From Marinomonas maritima (GTDB lineage Bacteria; Pseudomonadota; Gammaproteobacteria; Pseudomonadales; Marinomonadaceae), in the NCBI RefSeq assembly GCF_024435075.2, contig NZ_JAMZEG020000002.1:1219647-1283646 (forward strand): 64,000 nucleotides of DNA, written 5' to 3'. The notes under the pieces were generated by a model. The model was not told where the DNA came from. It made no database searches and was given only the letters and a program-made list of their open reading frames with translations. The stretch's first letter is position 1; the number at the start of each line of letters is the position of its first letter. This document shows positions 1 through 9,123 of the stretch, in pieces. The translations under genes and the position numbers were made by a program.

Positions 1-463
1 AAAACTTAAACTGAAATCTCACAGCAACGTAAATCATGACGACAGCCAAGGCGAGCAACATACCTAAGCCACCTTGCTCACGTAACTCCTCACCTACTTG
101 AGCGCCAACAAACTCAGACCGCTGAAGCAAAACCTTATTCGCCCCATCACCCTGAAGTGTAGACAACACCTCATCACCCAGTGTTGGCGTATAAGAGTTA
201 GCCATACGAACCACAACATCGGTTGACGAACCAAAGTTCTGCACAACCACATCGCCATAGCCATTTCTGTCTAACAACTCACGAACATCATCTAAGTTAG
301 GAGCCTCATCATAAGTCACCTCAACCAAGGTGCCGCCCGTAAAGTCCAAGCCGAATTGCAACCCCTTAGTCGCTAAAGAACCAAGAGAAATTAGGATCAA
401 CGTAATCGATAAAATAGCCACGATTTTACGCATTGCCATAAATGGAATATTTGTCACTTTCAT
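1..463 (-). CDS. secF: Protein translocase subunit SecF (3' end cut by window edge)
   Basis: SecF forms with SecD the membrane complex that uses proton motive force to help pull exported proteins through SecYEG. The visible N-terminal 154 residues show a first membrane segment (about residues 13-33), the GLQFGLDFTGGTLVEV motif typical of the SecD/SecF start of the periplasmic domain, and the beginning of the second membrane segment at the window edge. The ATG at 463 lies 9 bp after the secD stop, so the two are co-transcribed. The C-terminal half lies outside the window. Confidence 0.95.
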   Translation of the reverse strand, partial: MKVTNIPFMAMRKIVAILSITLILISLGSLATKGLQFGLDFTGGTLVEVTYDEAPNLDDVRELLDRNGYGDVVVQNFGSSTDVVVRMANSYTPTLGDEVLSTLQGDGANKVLLQRSEFVGAQVGEELREQGGLGMLLALAVVMIYVAVRFQFKF

Positions 464-472
464 GGCGCTCTC

Positions 473-2323
473 CTAAATATACAGTTTCTTATTTTTACGG
501 CCGCCATACACAAGATTTACCTGCGCACGAGTCACAACAATCGCCGTAAACATCGAAGTAAGAATACCAAGCGACAACGTCACCGCGAAGCCTTTCACTG
601 GCCCCGTACCCACTGCAAACAAAATAACAGCAACCAGCAATGTTGTGATATTAGCGTCTAAAATGGTTGTAAATGCACGATTAAACCCAGAATGTATCGC
701 TTGCTGATTCGGCACACCGCTTGCCAATTCCTCTTTTATTCTTGAGAAAATCAGCACGTTTGCATCTACCGCCATTCCCATCGTTAATACAATACCGGCA
801 ATGCCTGGCAGAGTTAACGTCGCAGAAAGCAAAGACATACACGCCATCAGCAATATAATATTTAAGGCCAACGAGACATTGGCAAAAATACCAAATACCT
901 TGTAATAAACCAGCATAAACAACATCACAACCAATAAGCCGATTTGAGCAGAGCTAACACCAAGTTGTATGTTTTCCGCCCCTAAACTAGGCCCAATAGT
1001 ACGCTCTTCGACAAAATAAATTGGCGCAGCCAAAGCACCAGCTCGAAGTAAAAGAGCCAACTCAGAAGATTCACGCGGACTGTCCAAACCAGTAATTCGG
1101 AATGAGTTGCCCAAAGTTGTTTGAATCGTCGCGAGAGAAATAATACTTTTCTCACTGTAACTTCTACGCACCTCTTCCATTTTGCCGTCTTTCTCAATAA
1201 AACGACTACGAGACTTATGCTCAATAAACACAACCCCCATATTACGACCAACAGCGGAACGAGTTACCTTACTCATTTGCTTGCCGCCTTTGGAATCCAA
1301 GCTGATGTTAACCTGAGGCTGGCCATTTTCATCAAAAGACGAACTCGCATCGGAAACGCTGTCACCCGTAATAATTAGATCACGCTCTAAGCGCGCCGTA
1401 CGACCACTACCATCACGAAACGTCAGAGTCTCTATATCCGACCCTTTATCATCCAAACCCGCTTCTAAATGGAACTCTAGATTAGCGGTCGCACCGATGA
1501 TACGCTTTGCCGCCGCCGTATCCTGCACACCGGGTAACTCAACAACGATACGATTACTGCCCTGACGCTGCACCAATGGCTCAGCCACGCCCAACTCATT
1601 TACACGGTTACGTAAAGTCGTTAAATTTTGCTGTAAAGCATAGGATTCAATTTCTTTCTTCGACGCTTCGGTAAAACTAACATCTAAGAAGAATTCAGTT
1701 TCATCTTGATGAGTAGCATAGCGATAGTCAGGAAATTCATCTTTCAATAAATCTTCCGCCAACGACAAATCAGCCTCTTGCAAGAAACGAATAGAAAGCA
1801 CACCGCCTTCAATATCAACACTGCGATAACGCACTCGACTCTTACGCAGCAACGCCTTCATTTCACTTGCACTAACTTCAAGCTTTTGCTTAAGAGCCGC
1901 CGGGGTATCCACCTCTAACAAGAAATGCACACCACCGCGAAGATCCAAACCTAACTTAGCAGGACCAGCCCCTAAAGAGGATAGCCAGTCCGGTGTAGTA
2001 GGAACAAGGTTCAATGCTGTTACAAAGTCATCACCCAATGCTGCCGCCACGACAGGCTTGGCAGCAAGTTGGTCCTCACCACTATTAAAGCGCAAGGTAC
2101 CGCCAGCAGAGGTAAGCTCTGCTTCTTTTAATTCTATATTTGCTTTTGAAAGCGCACTTGTCGCTCTCAGCAATGCTTGCTCATCAACAACAGAAGTCGC
2201 TTTTTGGGTAGACAGTTGTAGCGCTGGATCATCCGGATAAAGATTTGGGAAGGCATAGAGTAGCCCCAAAGCCAAAACAAGAAGAATTAGCAAATACTTC
2301 CACAAGGGGTACTTGTTAAGCAT
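473..2323 (-). CDS. secD: Protein translocase subunit SecD
   Basis: Membrane component of the SecDF-YajC complex that assists the late steps of Sec-dependent export. The 616-residue product has an N-terminal membrane segment (about 8-24), the conserved DLRGGVHFLLEVD motif (about 127-139), a large periplasmic P1 region, and a C-terminal block of about five membrane helices (from about 455). Length matches gammaproteobacterial SecD. It sits between yajC and secF in the standard order queA-tgt-yajC-secD-secF. A hairpin with a U-run lies between yajC and secD, so part of the upstream transcription may stop before this gene. Confidence 0.97.
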   Translation of the reverse strand: MLNKYPLWKYLLILLVLALGLLYAFPNLYPDDPALQLSTQKATSVVDEQALLRATSALSKANIELKEAELTSAGGTLRFNSGEDQLAAKPVVAAALGDDFVTALNLVPTTPDWLSSLGAGPAKLGLDLRGGVHFLLEVDTPAALKQKLEVSASEMKALLRKSRVRYRSVDIEGGVLSIRFLQEADLSLAEDLLKDEFPDYRYATHQDETEFFLDVSFTEASKKEIESYALQQNLTTLRNRVNELGVAEPLVQRQGSNRIVVELPGVQDTAAAKRIIGATANLEFHLEAGLDDKGSDIETLTFRDGSGRTARLERDLIITGDSVSDASSSFDENGQPQVNISLDSKGGKQMSKVTRSAVGRNMGVVFIEHKSRSRFIEKDGKMEEVRRSYSEKSIISLATIQTTLGNSFRITGLDSPRESSELALLLRAGALAAPIYFVEERTIGPSLGAENIQLGVSSAQIGLLVVMLFMLVYYKVFGIFANVSLALNIILLMACMSLLSATLTLPGIAGIVLTMGMAVDANVLIFSRIKEELASGVPNQQAIHSGFNRAFTTILDANITTLLVAVILFAVGTGPVKGFAVTLSLGILTSMFTAIVVTRAQVNLVYGGRKNKKLYI

Positions 2324-2360
2324 GAAAAATCCTTTACACCTAAAAAATTTGAATGGATCG

Positions 2361-2395
2361 ATAAAAAAGAAAAGCGCCTAGAGAAGGCGCTTTTC
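2361..2395 (-). terminator. Intrinsic terminator or attenuator between yajC and secD
   Basis: A perfect 11-bp stem (2369-2379 with 2385-2395, arm GAAAAGCGCCT, loop of 5) is followed on the minus strand by TTTTTTAT. It lies after yajC and before the secD start, inside an otherwise continuous housekeeping operon. It could be a partial terminator, or it may mean secDF has its own promoter in the short gap. Confidence 0.75.
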
Positions 2396-2403
2396 TAAGA
2401 AAG

Positions 2404-2730
2404 TTAAATAGACTTTAACGTTCCTTTAGGCAATACAGCAGCAACAGAAGATTTTTGAAATTTCATTTCAACACCTTCAGCAACTTCAAGTACTACGTAG
2501 TTATCATCTACTTTAGATACTTTACCCAATACACCACCGCCAGTTACTACTTCAGTACCTTTAGTCAAAGATGCGATCAAGTTTTTATGCTCTTTCGCAC
2601 GCTTTGCCTGTGGGCGCCACATAAGGAAGTAAAAAATAACGACAAAACCCGCAAGCAATACAAGGTTAAAAATACCCCCATCTGCCGCCATTCCGCCTTC
2701 AGCATACGCTGGTGAGATCAATGAGATCAT
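2404..2730 (-). CDS. yajC: Preprotein translocase auxiliary subunit YajC
   Basis: Small single-span membrane protein that associates with SecD and SecF. At 108 residues it has the family length, one N-terminal membrane segment (about 20-40), the FLMWRPQAKRAKEHKNL motif just after it, and a small cytoplasmic domain with TGGGVLGKV. A good ribosome binding site (GGAGAG) precedes the ATG. It is transcribed after tgt with a 70-bp gap and is followed by a hairpin before secD. Confidence 0.96.
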   Translation of the reverse strand: MISLISPAYAEGGMAADGGIFNLVLLAGFVVIFYFLMWRPQAKRAKEHKNLIASLTKGTEVVTGGGVLGKVSKVDDNYVVLEVAEGVEMKFQKSSVAAVLPKGTLKSI

Positions 2731-2800
2731 GTGTTAACTCTCCAATGGTTTATGAAACTGTTGCGATCCTTTTATCTAAAGAATCTGCATAATTTGTTTA

Positions 2801-3946
2801 TTATTCACTCAAAGCTGGCACATCTAAGCCACGCTTTGCATAGAACTCATTAACAAAGGCGTCAAATCTACCTTCATCTAGAGCCAGACGCAATCCCGCC
2901 ATGAGAGTTTGGTAATAACGTAAGTTATGAATGGTATTTAATTGAGCCCCTACCATTTCTTTACACTTATCCAAGTGATGTAAATAAGACCGAGAAAAGT
3001 TTTTACAAGTGTAACAATCACATTCTTTGTCTAATGGCCCGATATCTTCACGATACTGAGCATTACGAATACGGACCACGCCATCCGAGGTAAACAGATG
3101 ACCGTTACGCGCATTACGGGTTGGCATGACACAGTCGAACATATCAACGCCACGACGAACGCCTTCTACCAAATCTTCTGGCTTGCCGACACCCATCAAA
3201 TAACGAGGCTTATCCGCTGGCATTTTAGGGGTAACAAAATCCAACACCTTCATCATTTCTTCTTTTGGCTCACCCACTGACAAACCGCCAATAGCGTAAC
3301 CATCAAAGCCAATATCAACAAGACCTTCTAAAGATTCTTCGCGCAAGTTTTCGTACATGCTGCCCTGAATGATACCAAACAACGCAGAAGGACTATCTCC
3401 GTGTTCGTCTTTAGAACGCTGAGCCCATCGTAAGCTTCTACGCATCGATGTCGCTGCTACGTCAGTTGTTGCAGGGTGTGGGGTACATTCATCAAAAATC
3501 ATCACGACATCAGAACCAAGATCTTTTTGAACTTGCATCGATATCTCAGGACTCAAAAACACTTTCGATCCGTTAATCGGAGAACGAAAACTCACACCTT
3601 CTTCGGTGATTTTACGCATTTCGCCCAATGAAAAAACCTGAAAACCACCAGAGTCGGTCAAAATTGGTTTTTTCCATTGAGTAAAATCATGCAAGTCACC
3701 ATGAGCTTTTACCACGTCCGTTCCCGGACGAAGCCATAAATGAAACGTGTTACCCAAAATGATGTCCGCACCAATTTCTTCGATGTCTTTGGTCAACATC
3801 CCTTTTACTGTGCCGTAAGTCCCTACCGGCATAAACGCTGGCGTTTCAACCTTACCTCGAGGAAAAGTCAGCGTCGCACGACGTGCCTTTCCTGACGTGG
3901 TATGAAGATCAAAATCCATAAAACATTCTGGACGCTTATCAGACAT
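2801..3946 (-). CDS. tgt: tRNA-guanine(34) transglycosylase
   Basis: Exchanges the anticodon wobble guanine of GUN tRNAs for preQ1 on the way to queuosine. The 381-residue protein has the family length. The general-acid motif TDSGGFQVFSL has its Asp near residue 98, the nucleophile region DMFDCVMPTRNARNG is present, and the zinc site CDCYTCKNFSRSYLHHL (Cys-x-Cys-x2-Cys and His) is intact. It begins 5 bp after the queA stop, and the GAGGA at the queA end acts as its ribosome binding site. QueA acts on the product of this enzyme, so the pair forms consecutive steps. Confidence 0.97.
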   Translation of the reverse strand: MSDKRPECFMDFDLHTTSGKARRATLTFPRGKVETPAFMPVGTYGTVKGMLTKDIEEIGADIILGNTFHLWLRPGTDVVKAHGDLHDFTQWKKPILTDSGGFQVFSLGEMRKITEEGVSFRSPINGSKVFLSPEISMQVQKDLGSDVVMIFDECTPHPATTDVAATSMRRSLRWAQRSKDEHGDSPSALFGIIQGSMYENLREESLEGLVDIGFDGYAIGGLSVGEPKEEMMKVLDFVTPKMPADKPRYLMGVGKPEDLVEGVRRGVDMFDCVMPTRNARNGHLFTSDGVVRIRNAQYREDIGPLDKECDCYTCKNFSRSYLHHLDKCKEMVGAQLNTIHNLRYYQTLMAGLRLALDEGRFDAFVNEFYAKRGLDVPALSE

Positions 3947-3951
3947 TCGTC

Positions 3952-5013
3952 TTATTCCTCACTTTGCGGGCCTGAAGCCTGCGCATTTCGTGTAATAAAC
4001 ATGGCATCGCCATAACTAAAAAATCGATATTTCTGCTCTACTGCCGCTTGATACGCCGACATAACGTGATCGTACCCAGCAAAGGCGCTAATCAACATAA
4101 TGAGCGTAGACTCAGGCAAGTGAAAATTCGTCACCAAAGCATCCACCGTCTTAAACTCATAACCCGGGTAGATAAAAATACTGGTATCGCCCTGCATTGG
4201 CGCGATCTCACCACTTTGGCTCGCCGATTCAAGACTGCGAACACTGGTTGTCCCCACTGCAATCACTCGACCACCACGGGCTTTCGCGGCCTTCACTTGC
4301 TCAACCACACTGAGCTCAACTTCAACATACTCCGCGTGCATAATGTGGTCTTTTACATTATCCACTTTCATTGGCTGAAAAGTTCCTGCACCCACATGCA
4401 AGGTGACAAACGCCGTTTCTATCCCTTTTGCCTTCAGCTTTTCTAACAATTCGTCATCAAAATGCAAACCCGCCGTTGGGGCTGCAACTGCACCGGGCTT
4501 TTGGTTATAAACGGTTTGATAGCGTTCCTGATCACTGTCTTCATCAGGACGCTCAATATAAGGTGGCAGCGGCATGTGACCAACGCGAGACAACACGTCA
4601 AGCACTGGCTCATTAAAGGCAAGATGAAACAAAGCACCAGAGCGACCCAACATAGTCACTTCAATCTGCTCACCTTTATCCTGCCCTAAAATCAGCTTGC
4701 TGTTTTCCTTTGGCGACTTACTAGCGCGAATATGTGCCAACGCTTCGTTCGTACCAATTACCCGCTCTACCAATACCTCAATTTTTCCGCCAGATTCTTT
4801 TTGCCCAAACACACGAGCAGGAATCACTCGAGTATTGTTGAACACCATCAAATCACCCGGTTGAACTAAGTCCAACACATCAGGAAATTGACAATGAACC
4901 ACCTCGCCACTGGGGCCATCAAGGTGCAACAACCGACTGGCTGTCCTATCCGATGTTGGATAGTTTGCAATCAATGAATCAGGTAAATCAAAGTGATAAT
5001 CGGAAACGAGCAT
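3952..5013 (-). CDS. queA: tRNA preQ1(34) S-adenosylmethionine ribosyltransferase-isomerase
   Basis: Transfers and isomerises the ribosyl moiety of AdoMet onto preQ1-tRNA to give epoxyqueuosine. The protein has the usual N-terminus (MLVSDYHFDLPDSLIANYP), the PTAGLHFDDELL and HVGAGTFQPM motifs, and VTNFHLPESTL near the C-terminus, at the family length of about 353 residues. I chose ATG at 5013 because it gives the family N-terminus; a GTG at 5025 is in frame but lies almost on top of its own AGG. It heads the minus-strand cluster leading to secF. Confidence 0.96.
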   Translation of the reverse strand: MLVSDYHFDLPDSLIANYPTSDRTASRLLHLDGPSGEVVHCQFPDVLDLVQPGDLMVFNNTRVIPARVFGQKESGGKIEVLVERVIGTNEALAHIRASKSPKENSKLILGQDKGEQIEVTMLGRSGALFHLAFNEPVLDVLSRVGHMPLPPYIERPDEDSDQERYQTVYNQKPGAVAAPTAGLHFDDELLEKLKAKGIETAFVTLHVGAGTFQPMKVDNVKDHIMHAEYVEVELSVVEQVKAAKARGGRVIAVGTTSVRSLESASQSGEIAPMQGDTSIFIYPGYEFKTVDALVTNFHLPESTLIMLISAFAGYDHVMSAYQAAVEQKYRFFSYGDAMFITRNAQASGPQSEE

Positions 5014-5124
5014 GATAGGGAACACTACCTAGAAAAAACGACCCGGCATTTTATCGAAAAATCACGTAAAAGGGTACTTCCAAGCGACATCATATTAAAA
5101 AGATAAAAATAATTCCCATATCCA

Positions 5125-5152
5125 TTGACTTATTTCATAAATAGCATAAGAT
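5125..5152 (+). promoter_or_regulatory. Sigma-70 promoter of tRNA-Leu
   Basis: TTGACT (5125-5130) and TAAGAT (5147-5152) are separated by 16 bp and followed by a GC-containing discriminator (ACGCC), about 20 bp before the tRNA 5' end. This is the arrangement expected of a stable RNA promoter. Confidence 0.65.
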
Positions 5153-5171
5153 ACGCCTCACCTTTTTCAAG

Positions 5172-5256
5172 GCCAGTGTGGTGGAATTGGTAGACACGAC
5201 GGATTCAAAATCCGTTGCCTTCGGGTGTGGCGGTTCGAGTCCGCCTACTGGTACCA
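5172..5256 (+). tRNA. tRNA-Leu (anticodon CAA)
   Basis: A class II tRNA of 85 nt including an encoded CCA. The anticodon stem ACGGA/TCCGT encloses loop TTCAAAA, giving anticodon CAA for codon UUG. A variable arm, the GGTTCGAGTCC T-arm and the TGGTAGAC D-arm sequence are present. The acceptor stem pairs 5172-5178 with 5246-5252 and contains two G-T pairs. Promoter and terminator flank it closely, so it is a single-gene transcript. Confidence 0.95.
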
Positions 5257-5260
5257 ACAT

Positions 5261-5294
5261 AAAAAGCCCTGATCGTTGATCAGGGTTTTTTTTT
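5261..5294 (+). terminator. Rho-independent terminator of tRNA-Leu
   Basis: Stem CCCTGATC/GATCAGGG (5267-5274 and 5278-5285) with a 3-nt loop is followed by nine T residues. It begins 5 nt after the tRNA CCA end. Confidence 0.92.
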
Positions 5295-5358
5295 GATTCC
5301 TTGAATGCCATTCTTGAGCAATGCCACTAAACAACAGAATCATTTAGGAACGAATCAA

Positions 5359-5565
5359 ATGAACCGCCGTAAAAAAATCAAAGACATATACGACAAACGA
5401 ATGAAACAAGCTAACTTAAAAGTTAACCCTAAAAAGGCGAAACCTAAGTACATTTCTAAAGCCGAACGCGAAAGAATAGCAGCGGAAGCCGCAACACAAA
5501 CAACAGACATTGAGACGATTGAAGCAACCACGACTACCGAAGAACAAGTAAAAAAAGACGCTTAA
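5359..5565 (+). CDS. DUF2986 family small basic protein
   Basis: A 68-residue protein of unknown function. The N-terminal part MNRRKKIKDIYDKRMKQANLK and the following PKYISKAERERIAAEA match what I know of the DUF2986 family of marine gammaproteobacteria; the C-terminal third is Thr- and Glu-rich and low in complexity. The start at 5359 is preferred over an in-frame upstream ATG at 5305 because TAGGA sits 9 nt before it and because family members begin MNRRKK. It follows the tRNA-Leu terminator and stands alone. Confidence 0.75.
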   Translation: MNRRKKIKDIYDKRMKQANLKVNPKKAKPKYISKAERERIAAEAATQTTDIETIEATTTTEEQVKKDA

Positions 5566-5596
5566 TATAGCTGACCCGCTAATTAGAATGACTTAA

Positions 5597-5950
5597 TTAG
5601 CTCAGCTCGCCCCACACTGCCCACTCATTGCCACATGGGTCTAAAAAGTGGAACCTGCGGCCACCAGGGAACTCAAAGATTTCTTGCTCTATCGTGCCAC
5701 CTGCTAACAACACCCTATTGAGGGCGCCTTCTAAATCATTACTAAACAATATCACCAACGCAGCACCACTTTGTGGTCGCGAACAAAAGTCAGCTTGAAA
5801 AAAACCACCATCTAATCCTGCATTTTCAAATGCAGCGTACTCAGAACCATAATCTTTAAAACCCCAGCCGAATACTTGACTGAAAAATGCTTTATTTAAT
5901 GCCAAATCACGCGCAGGCAATTCTACATAATTGATTTTATTCGACTCCAT
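5597..5950 (-). CDS. VOC family protein (glyoxalase/bleomycin resistance-like)
   Basis: A 117-residue single-unit vicinal oxygen chelate fold protein. It opens with INYVELPARDLALNKAFFSQVFGWGF, the standard start of a VOC module, and ends with FHFLDPCGNEWAVW, the standard last strand carrying a metal-ligand acidic region. The substrate cannot be told from sequence. It starts 7 bp after the EamA-type transporter gene and has an AGGG ribosome binding site within that gap, so the two form an operon. Confidence 0.85.
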   Translation of the reverse strand: MESNKINYVELPARDLALNKAFFSQVFGWGFKDYGSEYAAFENAGLDGGFFQADFCSRPQSGAALVILFSNDLEGALNRVLLAGGTIEQEIFEFPGGRRFHFLDPCGNEWAVWGELS

Positions 5951-5957
5951 ATTTCCC

Positions 5958-6845
5958 TCACTTTATTGTCGATGTCACCACAAGAACCACACTAATAACA
6001 ATCATAGCGCCACCAATCCATTGTTGCTTAGTCATTTTTTCAGCGAAACGTACTTTTGAATAATACAATGTCCCTACAATTTCAATCTGCCCAAGCGTCT
6101 TTACCAAGGCCGGGTTCACCAACGCAAAACCCGTAAACCAGCCGATGGAGCCCAAAGCGCTCAACACACCAACTTTACAGCTCAACATCAATTCATATCG
6201 AAAAGGCGCTAAAACGTCTTTGCTTTTAACCATCTGAATACTACACAAAATAATGGATTGCAAAGCCAAAACATACCAAAGCGTGACGCCAGCACTTGTA
6301 ATAAGAGAGCCAGATAGTGCATGGCTTGCAATGGAAGCTGTGACCGACGAGATAGCAAAGCACAAGCCACTACCAAGTCCAAATAGCAAAGAAGCGTCTT
6401 TATGAACTTGCCTAATATTTTTCCATTTCACGCTCATGACAACCGCACCCAACACCCCAAATGCAATTCCCAACCAAGCCCCAAACGTCAACGTATAGTG
6501 AAGCAGAGGCAAACCAATTAAAGCCGCTAACACCGCTTCAGTTTTAGATAGCAAAGTCCCCAAAGCAAAACTACTGGACTGAAAAGCTCGCAACATGAAG
6601 TAAGTCGCCATGACTTGCGCGATGGCACAAATAGTGGCGGCTACCCAAAAAGCAAGATTTTTTTCGACAGACACCCAACCGAATAACTGCCAACAAAACA
6701 CAAGATACACACTCACCAAGGGCAAACCGAACAAAGAGCGAGATAGGGTCGCATGTAAAAAGCCGGTTTCACGAGCGAGCGTGTTTTGATAAGCCGTTCG
6801 CATAGACTGGCATCCAGCAGCAAACAACGTAATAAAGATCCACAT
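5958..6845 (-). CDS. EamA/DMT superfamily transporter
   Basis: Integral membrane protein of 295 residues with about ten hydrophobic segments arranged as two repeats of five, as in drug/metabolite exporters of the EamA type. Loop sequence QSMRTAYQNTLARETGFLHATLSRSLFGLP and a later KVGVLSALGSIGWFTGFALVNPALVKTLGQIEI fit this superfamily. The exported compound is unknown. It leads a two-gene operon with the VOC protein, which hints at detoxification of a small molecule, but this is only an inference. Confidence 0.85.
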   Translation of the reverse strand: MWIFITLFAAGCQSMRTAYQNTLARETGFLHATLSRSLFGLPLVSVYLVFCWQLFGWVSVEKNLAFWVAATICAIAQVMATYFMLRAFQSSSFALGTLLSKTEAVLAALIGLPLLHYTLTFGAWLGIAFGVLGAVVMSVKWKNIRQVHKDASLLFGLGSGLCFAISSVTASIASHALSGSLITSAGVTLWYVLALQSIILCSIQMVKSKDVLAPFRYELMLSCKVGVLSALGSIGWFTGFALVNPALVKTLGQIEIVGTLYYSKVRFAEKMTKQQWIGGAMIVISVVLVVTSTIK

Positions 6846-6972
6846 ACCAAAACACCTTCAATGGAGATAAGAAAGCGTTAGCATGCGACGACAAGCAGTA
6901 TTTGTAAAAGGAATAAAACTTATGTTTCGAATTCTTATTTGGAATACTAGAAGATCCGTTAAGAGATTTATT

Positions 6973-8019
6973 CTACATATTTTTAACCAGCTGTTGCGTC
7001 AACTCAAAAGCCGAAATTTCCTGACAAGTAGACGCATTTTGACCACTCCACAATGAAGAGAAGTCACCCGAACCTTGCTTTTCTGCAAGACTTTTCAGTT
7101 GTGCCATTTCTATCGAAGCATGAGGAAATGCAGGCACAACATCGCTCATATAACCAAGCTCCTCCATAATGCGATTAGATATACCTCGCGCCGGCTTTCC
7201 CGTAAACACATTGGTCAGTGCTGTGTGGTTGGCTTTTTTACTTTTTAACGCTGCACGATGAAACTGCGAAGTATTCACTTCATGACACAATAAATAAGCC
7301 GTTCCTACTTGCACCGCTGACGCACCCAATGCCAAGGCAGCATCAATACTACGGGTATCACAAATGCCACCCGCAGCAATCACGGGAATTCGGACTCTAT
7401 CGACGATTTGAGGCAACAACGAAGACAAGCCCATTTGCGTAGAAATATCGTTGGAAAGAAACATACCACGATGTCCACCAGCCTCAAGTCCTTGTGCAAT
7501 AATGCCATCAACACCCATTTCTTCTAGCCAAATCGCTTCTTCTATCGTTGTTGCAGACGAAAGAATTTTACAACCCCAGCGCTTAATTCGTTTTAATAGC
7601 GTTTTTTCAGGCAATCCAAAATGAAAGCTGATAACAGGCGGTGCAAAACCTTCAATAACATCAGCAATATCATGATTAAAAGGCACACGGGAGGCGCTTT
7701 TTACACTAGCGTCATAGGCTCCAGAGAATTCATCAAAATAAGGCTTCAACCGCTCTCGCCATTGCTGATGTTTACTTTCGCTATACTCCACAGCGTCATG
7801 ACAGAAAAAATTAAGATTAAAAGGGCCTGCTGTCCCTTTTTTAATCAAAGAAACCTGATGAGCAATCTCATCCACACCTAACATGGCACAAGGCAAGGAC
7901 CCCAAGCCGCCAGCCTTAGACACAGCAATGGCCAAAGCGCTATCTTGAACACCAGCCATTGGCGCTTGAATTATGGGAAATGTCGTCCCCAACCAGTCAT
8001 ACGAATAAGATTGCTTCAT
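6973..8019 (-). CDS. Nitronate monooxygenase family protein
   Basis: FMN-dependent TIM-barrel enzyme that oxidises alkyl nitronates in characterised members. The 348-residue protein begins with FPIIQAPMAGVQDSALAIAVSKAGGLGSLPCA, contains IIAQGLEAGGHRG (the flavin and catalytic His region) and the phosphate-binding AAGGICDTRSIDAALALGASAVQVGTAYL. ATG at 8019 has AAGGA seven nt upstream and is preferred over the GTG at 8022. It follows the FMN reductase gene by 18 bp; that partner could supply reduced flavin or a related redox step, which is inference. Confidence 0.9.
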   Translation of the reverse strand: MKQSYSYDWLGTTFPIIQAPMAGVQDSALAIAVSKAGGLGSLPCAMLGVDEIAHQVSLIKKGTAGPFNLNFFCHDAVEYSESKHQQWRERLKPYFDEFSGAYDASVKSASRVPFNHDIADVIEGFAPPVISFHFGLPEKTLLKRIKRWGCKILSSATTIEEAIWLEEMGVDGIIAQGLEAGGHRGMFLSNDISTQMGLSSLLPQIVDRVRIPVIAAGGICDTRSIDAALALGASAVQVGTAYLLCHEVNTSQFHRAALKSKKANHTALTNVFTGKPARGISNRIMEELGYMSDVVPAFPHASIEMAQLKSLAEKQGSGDFSSLWSGQNASTCQEISAFELTQQLVKNM

Positions 8020-8037
8020 CACGATATCCTTTCTTGA

Positions 8038-8553
8038 TTAAAACTTAGCAACGATGTCCAACAAAGCCTGTTTAATAGAAGCGTCGGCAATCTCGCCATC
8101 AATCATTACGTCATAGAAACTAGGCACACTCAAGCTGCCAATAATATTTCCCTTAAAAAACGGCATGCTGTTAACGGCTTGAGCCAATACACTGCTCGCA
8201 CCGCCAGGGCCAGGTGACGTCGAAAGAACGGCTATGGGCTTATTTTGATAAACCGCTTTTTCAATACGTGACGCCCAATCAAAAATATTTTTATACGCCG
8301 CAGAATAAGACCCATTGTGCTCAGCGAATGAAACAACAATCACATCTGTTTGCGCAATAGCATCGACAAAGGCTTGCGCCTGAACGGGAACACCCATGCT
8401 CTTTTCTATGTCTTCACTAAAAATAGGCATATCAAAATCATTAAGATCAAGTACCGTAATCTCTGCACCTGCCACTAAATTCGCCGTATAACTTGCCAAA
8501 GCTTTGTTGATGGACTGTCGGCTTGAGCTGGCTCCGAATGCGAGTATTTTCAT
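8038..8553 (-). CDS. NADPH-dependent FMN reductase family protein
   Basis: Flavodoxin-fold oxidoreductase of 171 residues, in the length range of the SsuE/ArsH/chromate reductase group. Motifs: KILAFGASSSRQSINKALA at the N-terminus (FMN phosphate loop), EHNGSYSAAYKNIFDWASR (the second flavin loop) and LSTSPGPGGASSVLAQ. Actual electron acceptor unknown. It is the first gene of an operon with the nitronate monooxygenase and is divergent from gtrA with about 100 bp between them. Confidence 0.88.
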   Translation of the reverse strand: MKILAFGASSSRQSINKALASYTANLVAGAEITVLDLNDFDMPIFSEDIEKSMGVPVQAQAFVDAIAQTDVIVVSFAEHNGSYSAAYKNIFDWASRIEKAVYQNKPIAVLSTSPGPGGASSVLAQAVNSMPFFKGNIIGSLSVPSFYDVMIDGEIADASIKQALLDIVAKF

Positions 8554-8655
8554 ATTATATTCTCTCTATTTTATGAACGATCAAATTGACAATTCAACAT
8601 GAAATCCAATGCGTGTTTCACTTTTTTTTGATGCGCTAGCTCATAGAATGACATT

Positions 8656-9105
8656 ATGAACTTACTTTTGAAACATACTTTTATACGCTTTGCTATTGTG
8701 GGTGGGGTTGGCTTTTTAGTCGACCTTACTAGCATGCTGCTACTTTCAATTTGGCTACCTCACCTATTTGCGCGAGGCATTGCTTTTTGGATTGCTGGCA
8801 CTTCTAACTGGTGGTGGAATCGTCACATCACCTTTATTGATGCACAAAACATCAAACATAAAAAAGCCGCCGCACTACAATGGATGCAATTTCTCGGCAG
8901 CTCTATGGTGGCCTTTATTCCTAATTGGGGTTGCTATCTTTTCTTGTTAGCGCACCCACCCGCTATACCCAATCCTACATTCATATTGCTATGGCCTTAT
9001 CTTGCCATGGCGCCCGGTGTATTGGCGGGGATGATGTTGAACTATATTTTTTCTCGCTTTTGGATTTTCTCATCTAAAAGCCGACCCAAAGAAAGATCTA
9101 TCTAG
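8656..9105 (+). CDS. GtrA family membrane protein
   Basis: Four-helix membrane protein of 149 residues. IRFAIVGGVGFLVDLTSMLLL at the N-terminus and ARGIAFWIAGTSNWWWNRHITF are hallmark GtrA sequences, and MMLNYIFSRFWIFSS closes the family domain. Characterised relatives are thought to flip polyprenyl-phosphate sugars. It would logically serve the GT2 and GT39 genes at 12.4-14.9 kb, which lack an adjacent flippase, though pirin and a two-component system lie between. It converges with pirin, only 18 bp separating their ends. Confidence 0.9.
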   Translation: MNLLLKHTFIRFAIVGGVGFLVDLTSMLLLSIWLPHLFARGIAFWIAGTSNWWWNRHITFIDAQNIKHKKAAALQWMQFLGSSMVAFIPNWGCYLFLLAHPPAIPNPTFILLWPYLAMAPGVLAGMMLNYIFSRFWIFSSKSRPKERSI

Positions 9106-9123
9106 TGGAGCAAATGCGCCTGC

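Noticed and set aside
1121..1378. Plus-strand open frame inside secD
   Set aside because: It is the complement of a well-supported secD frame and has no start signal or family resemblance; the same applies to other opposite-strand frames in known genes, for example 4048-4446, 17239-17592 and 44650-45105.
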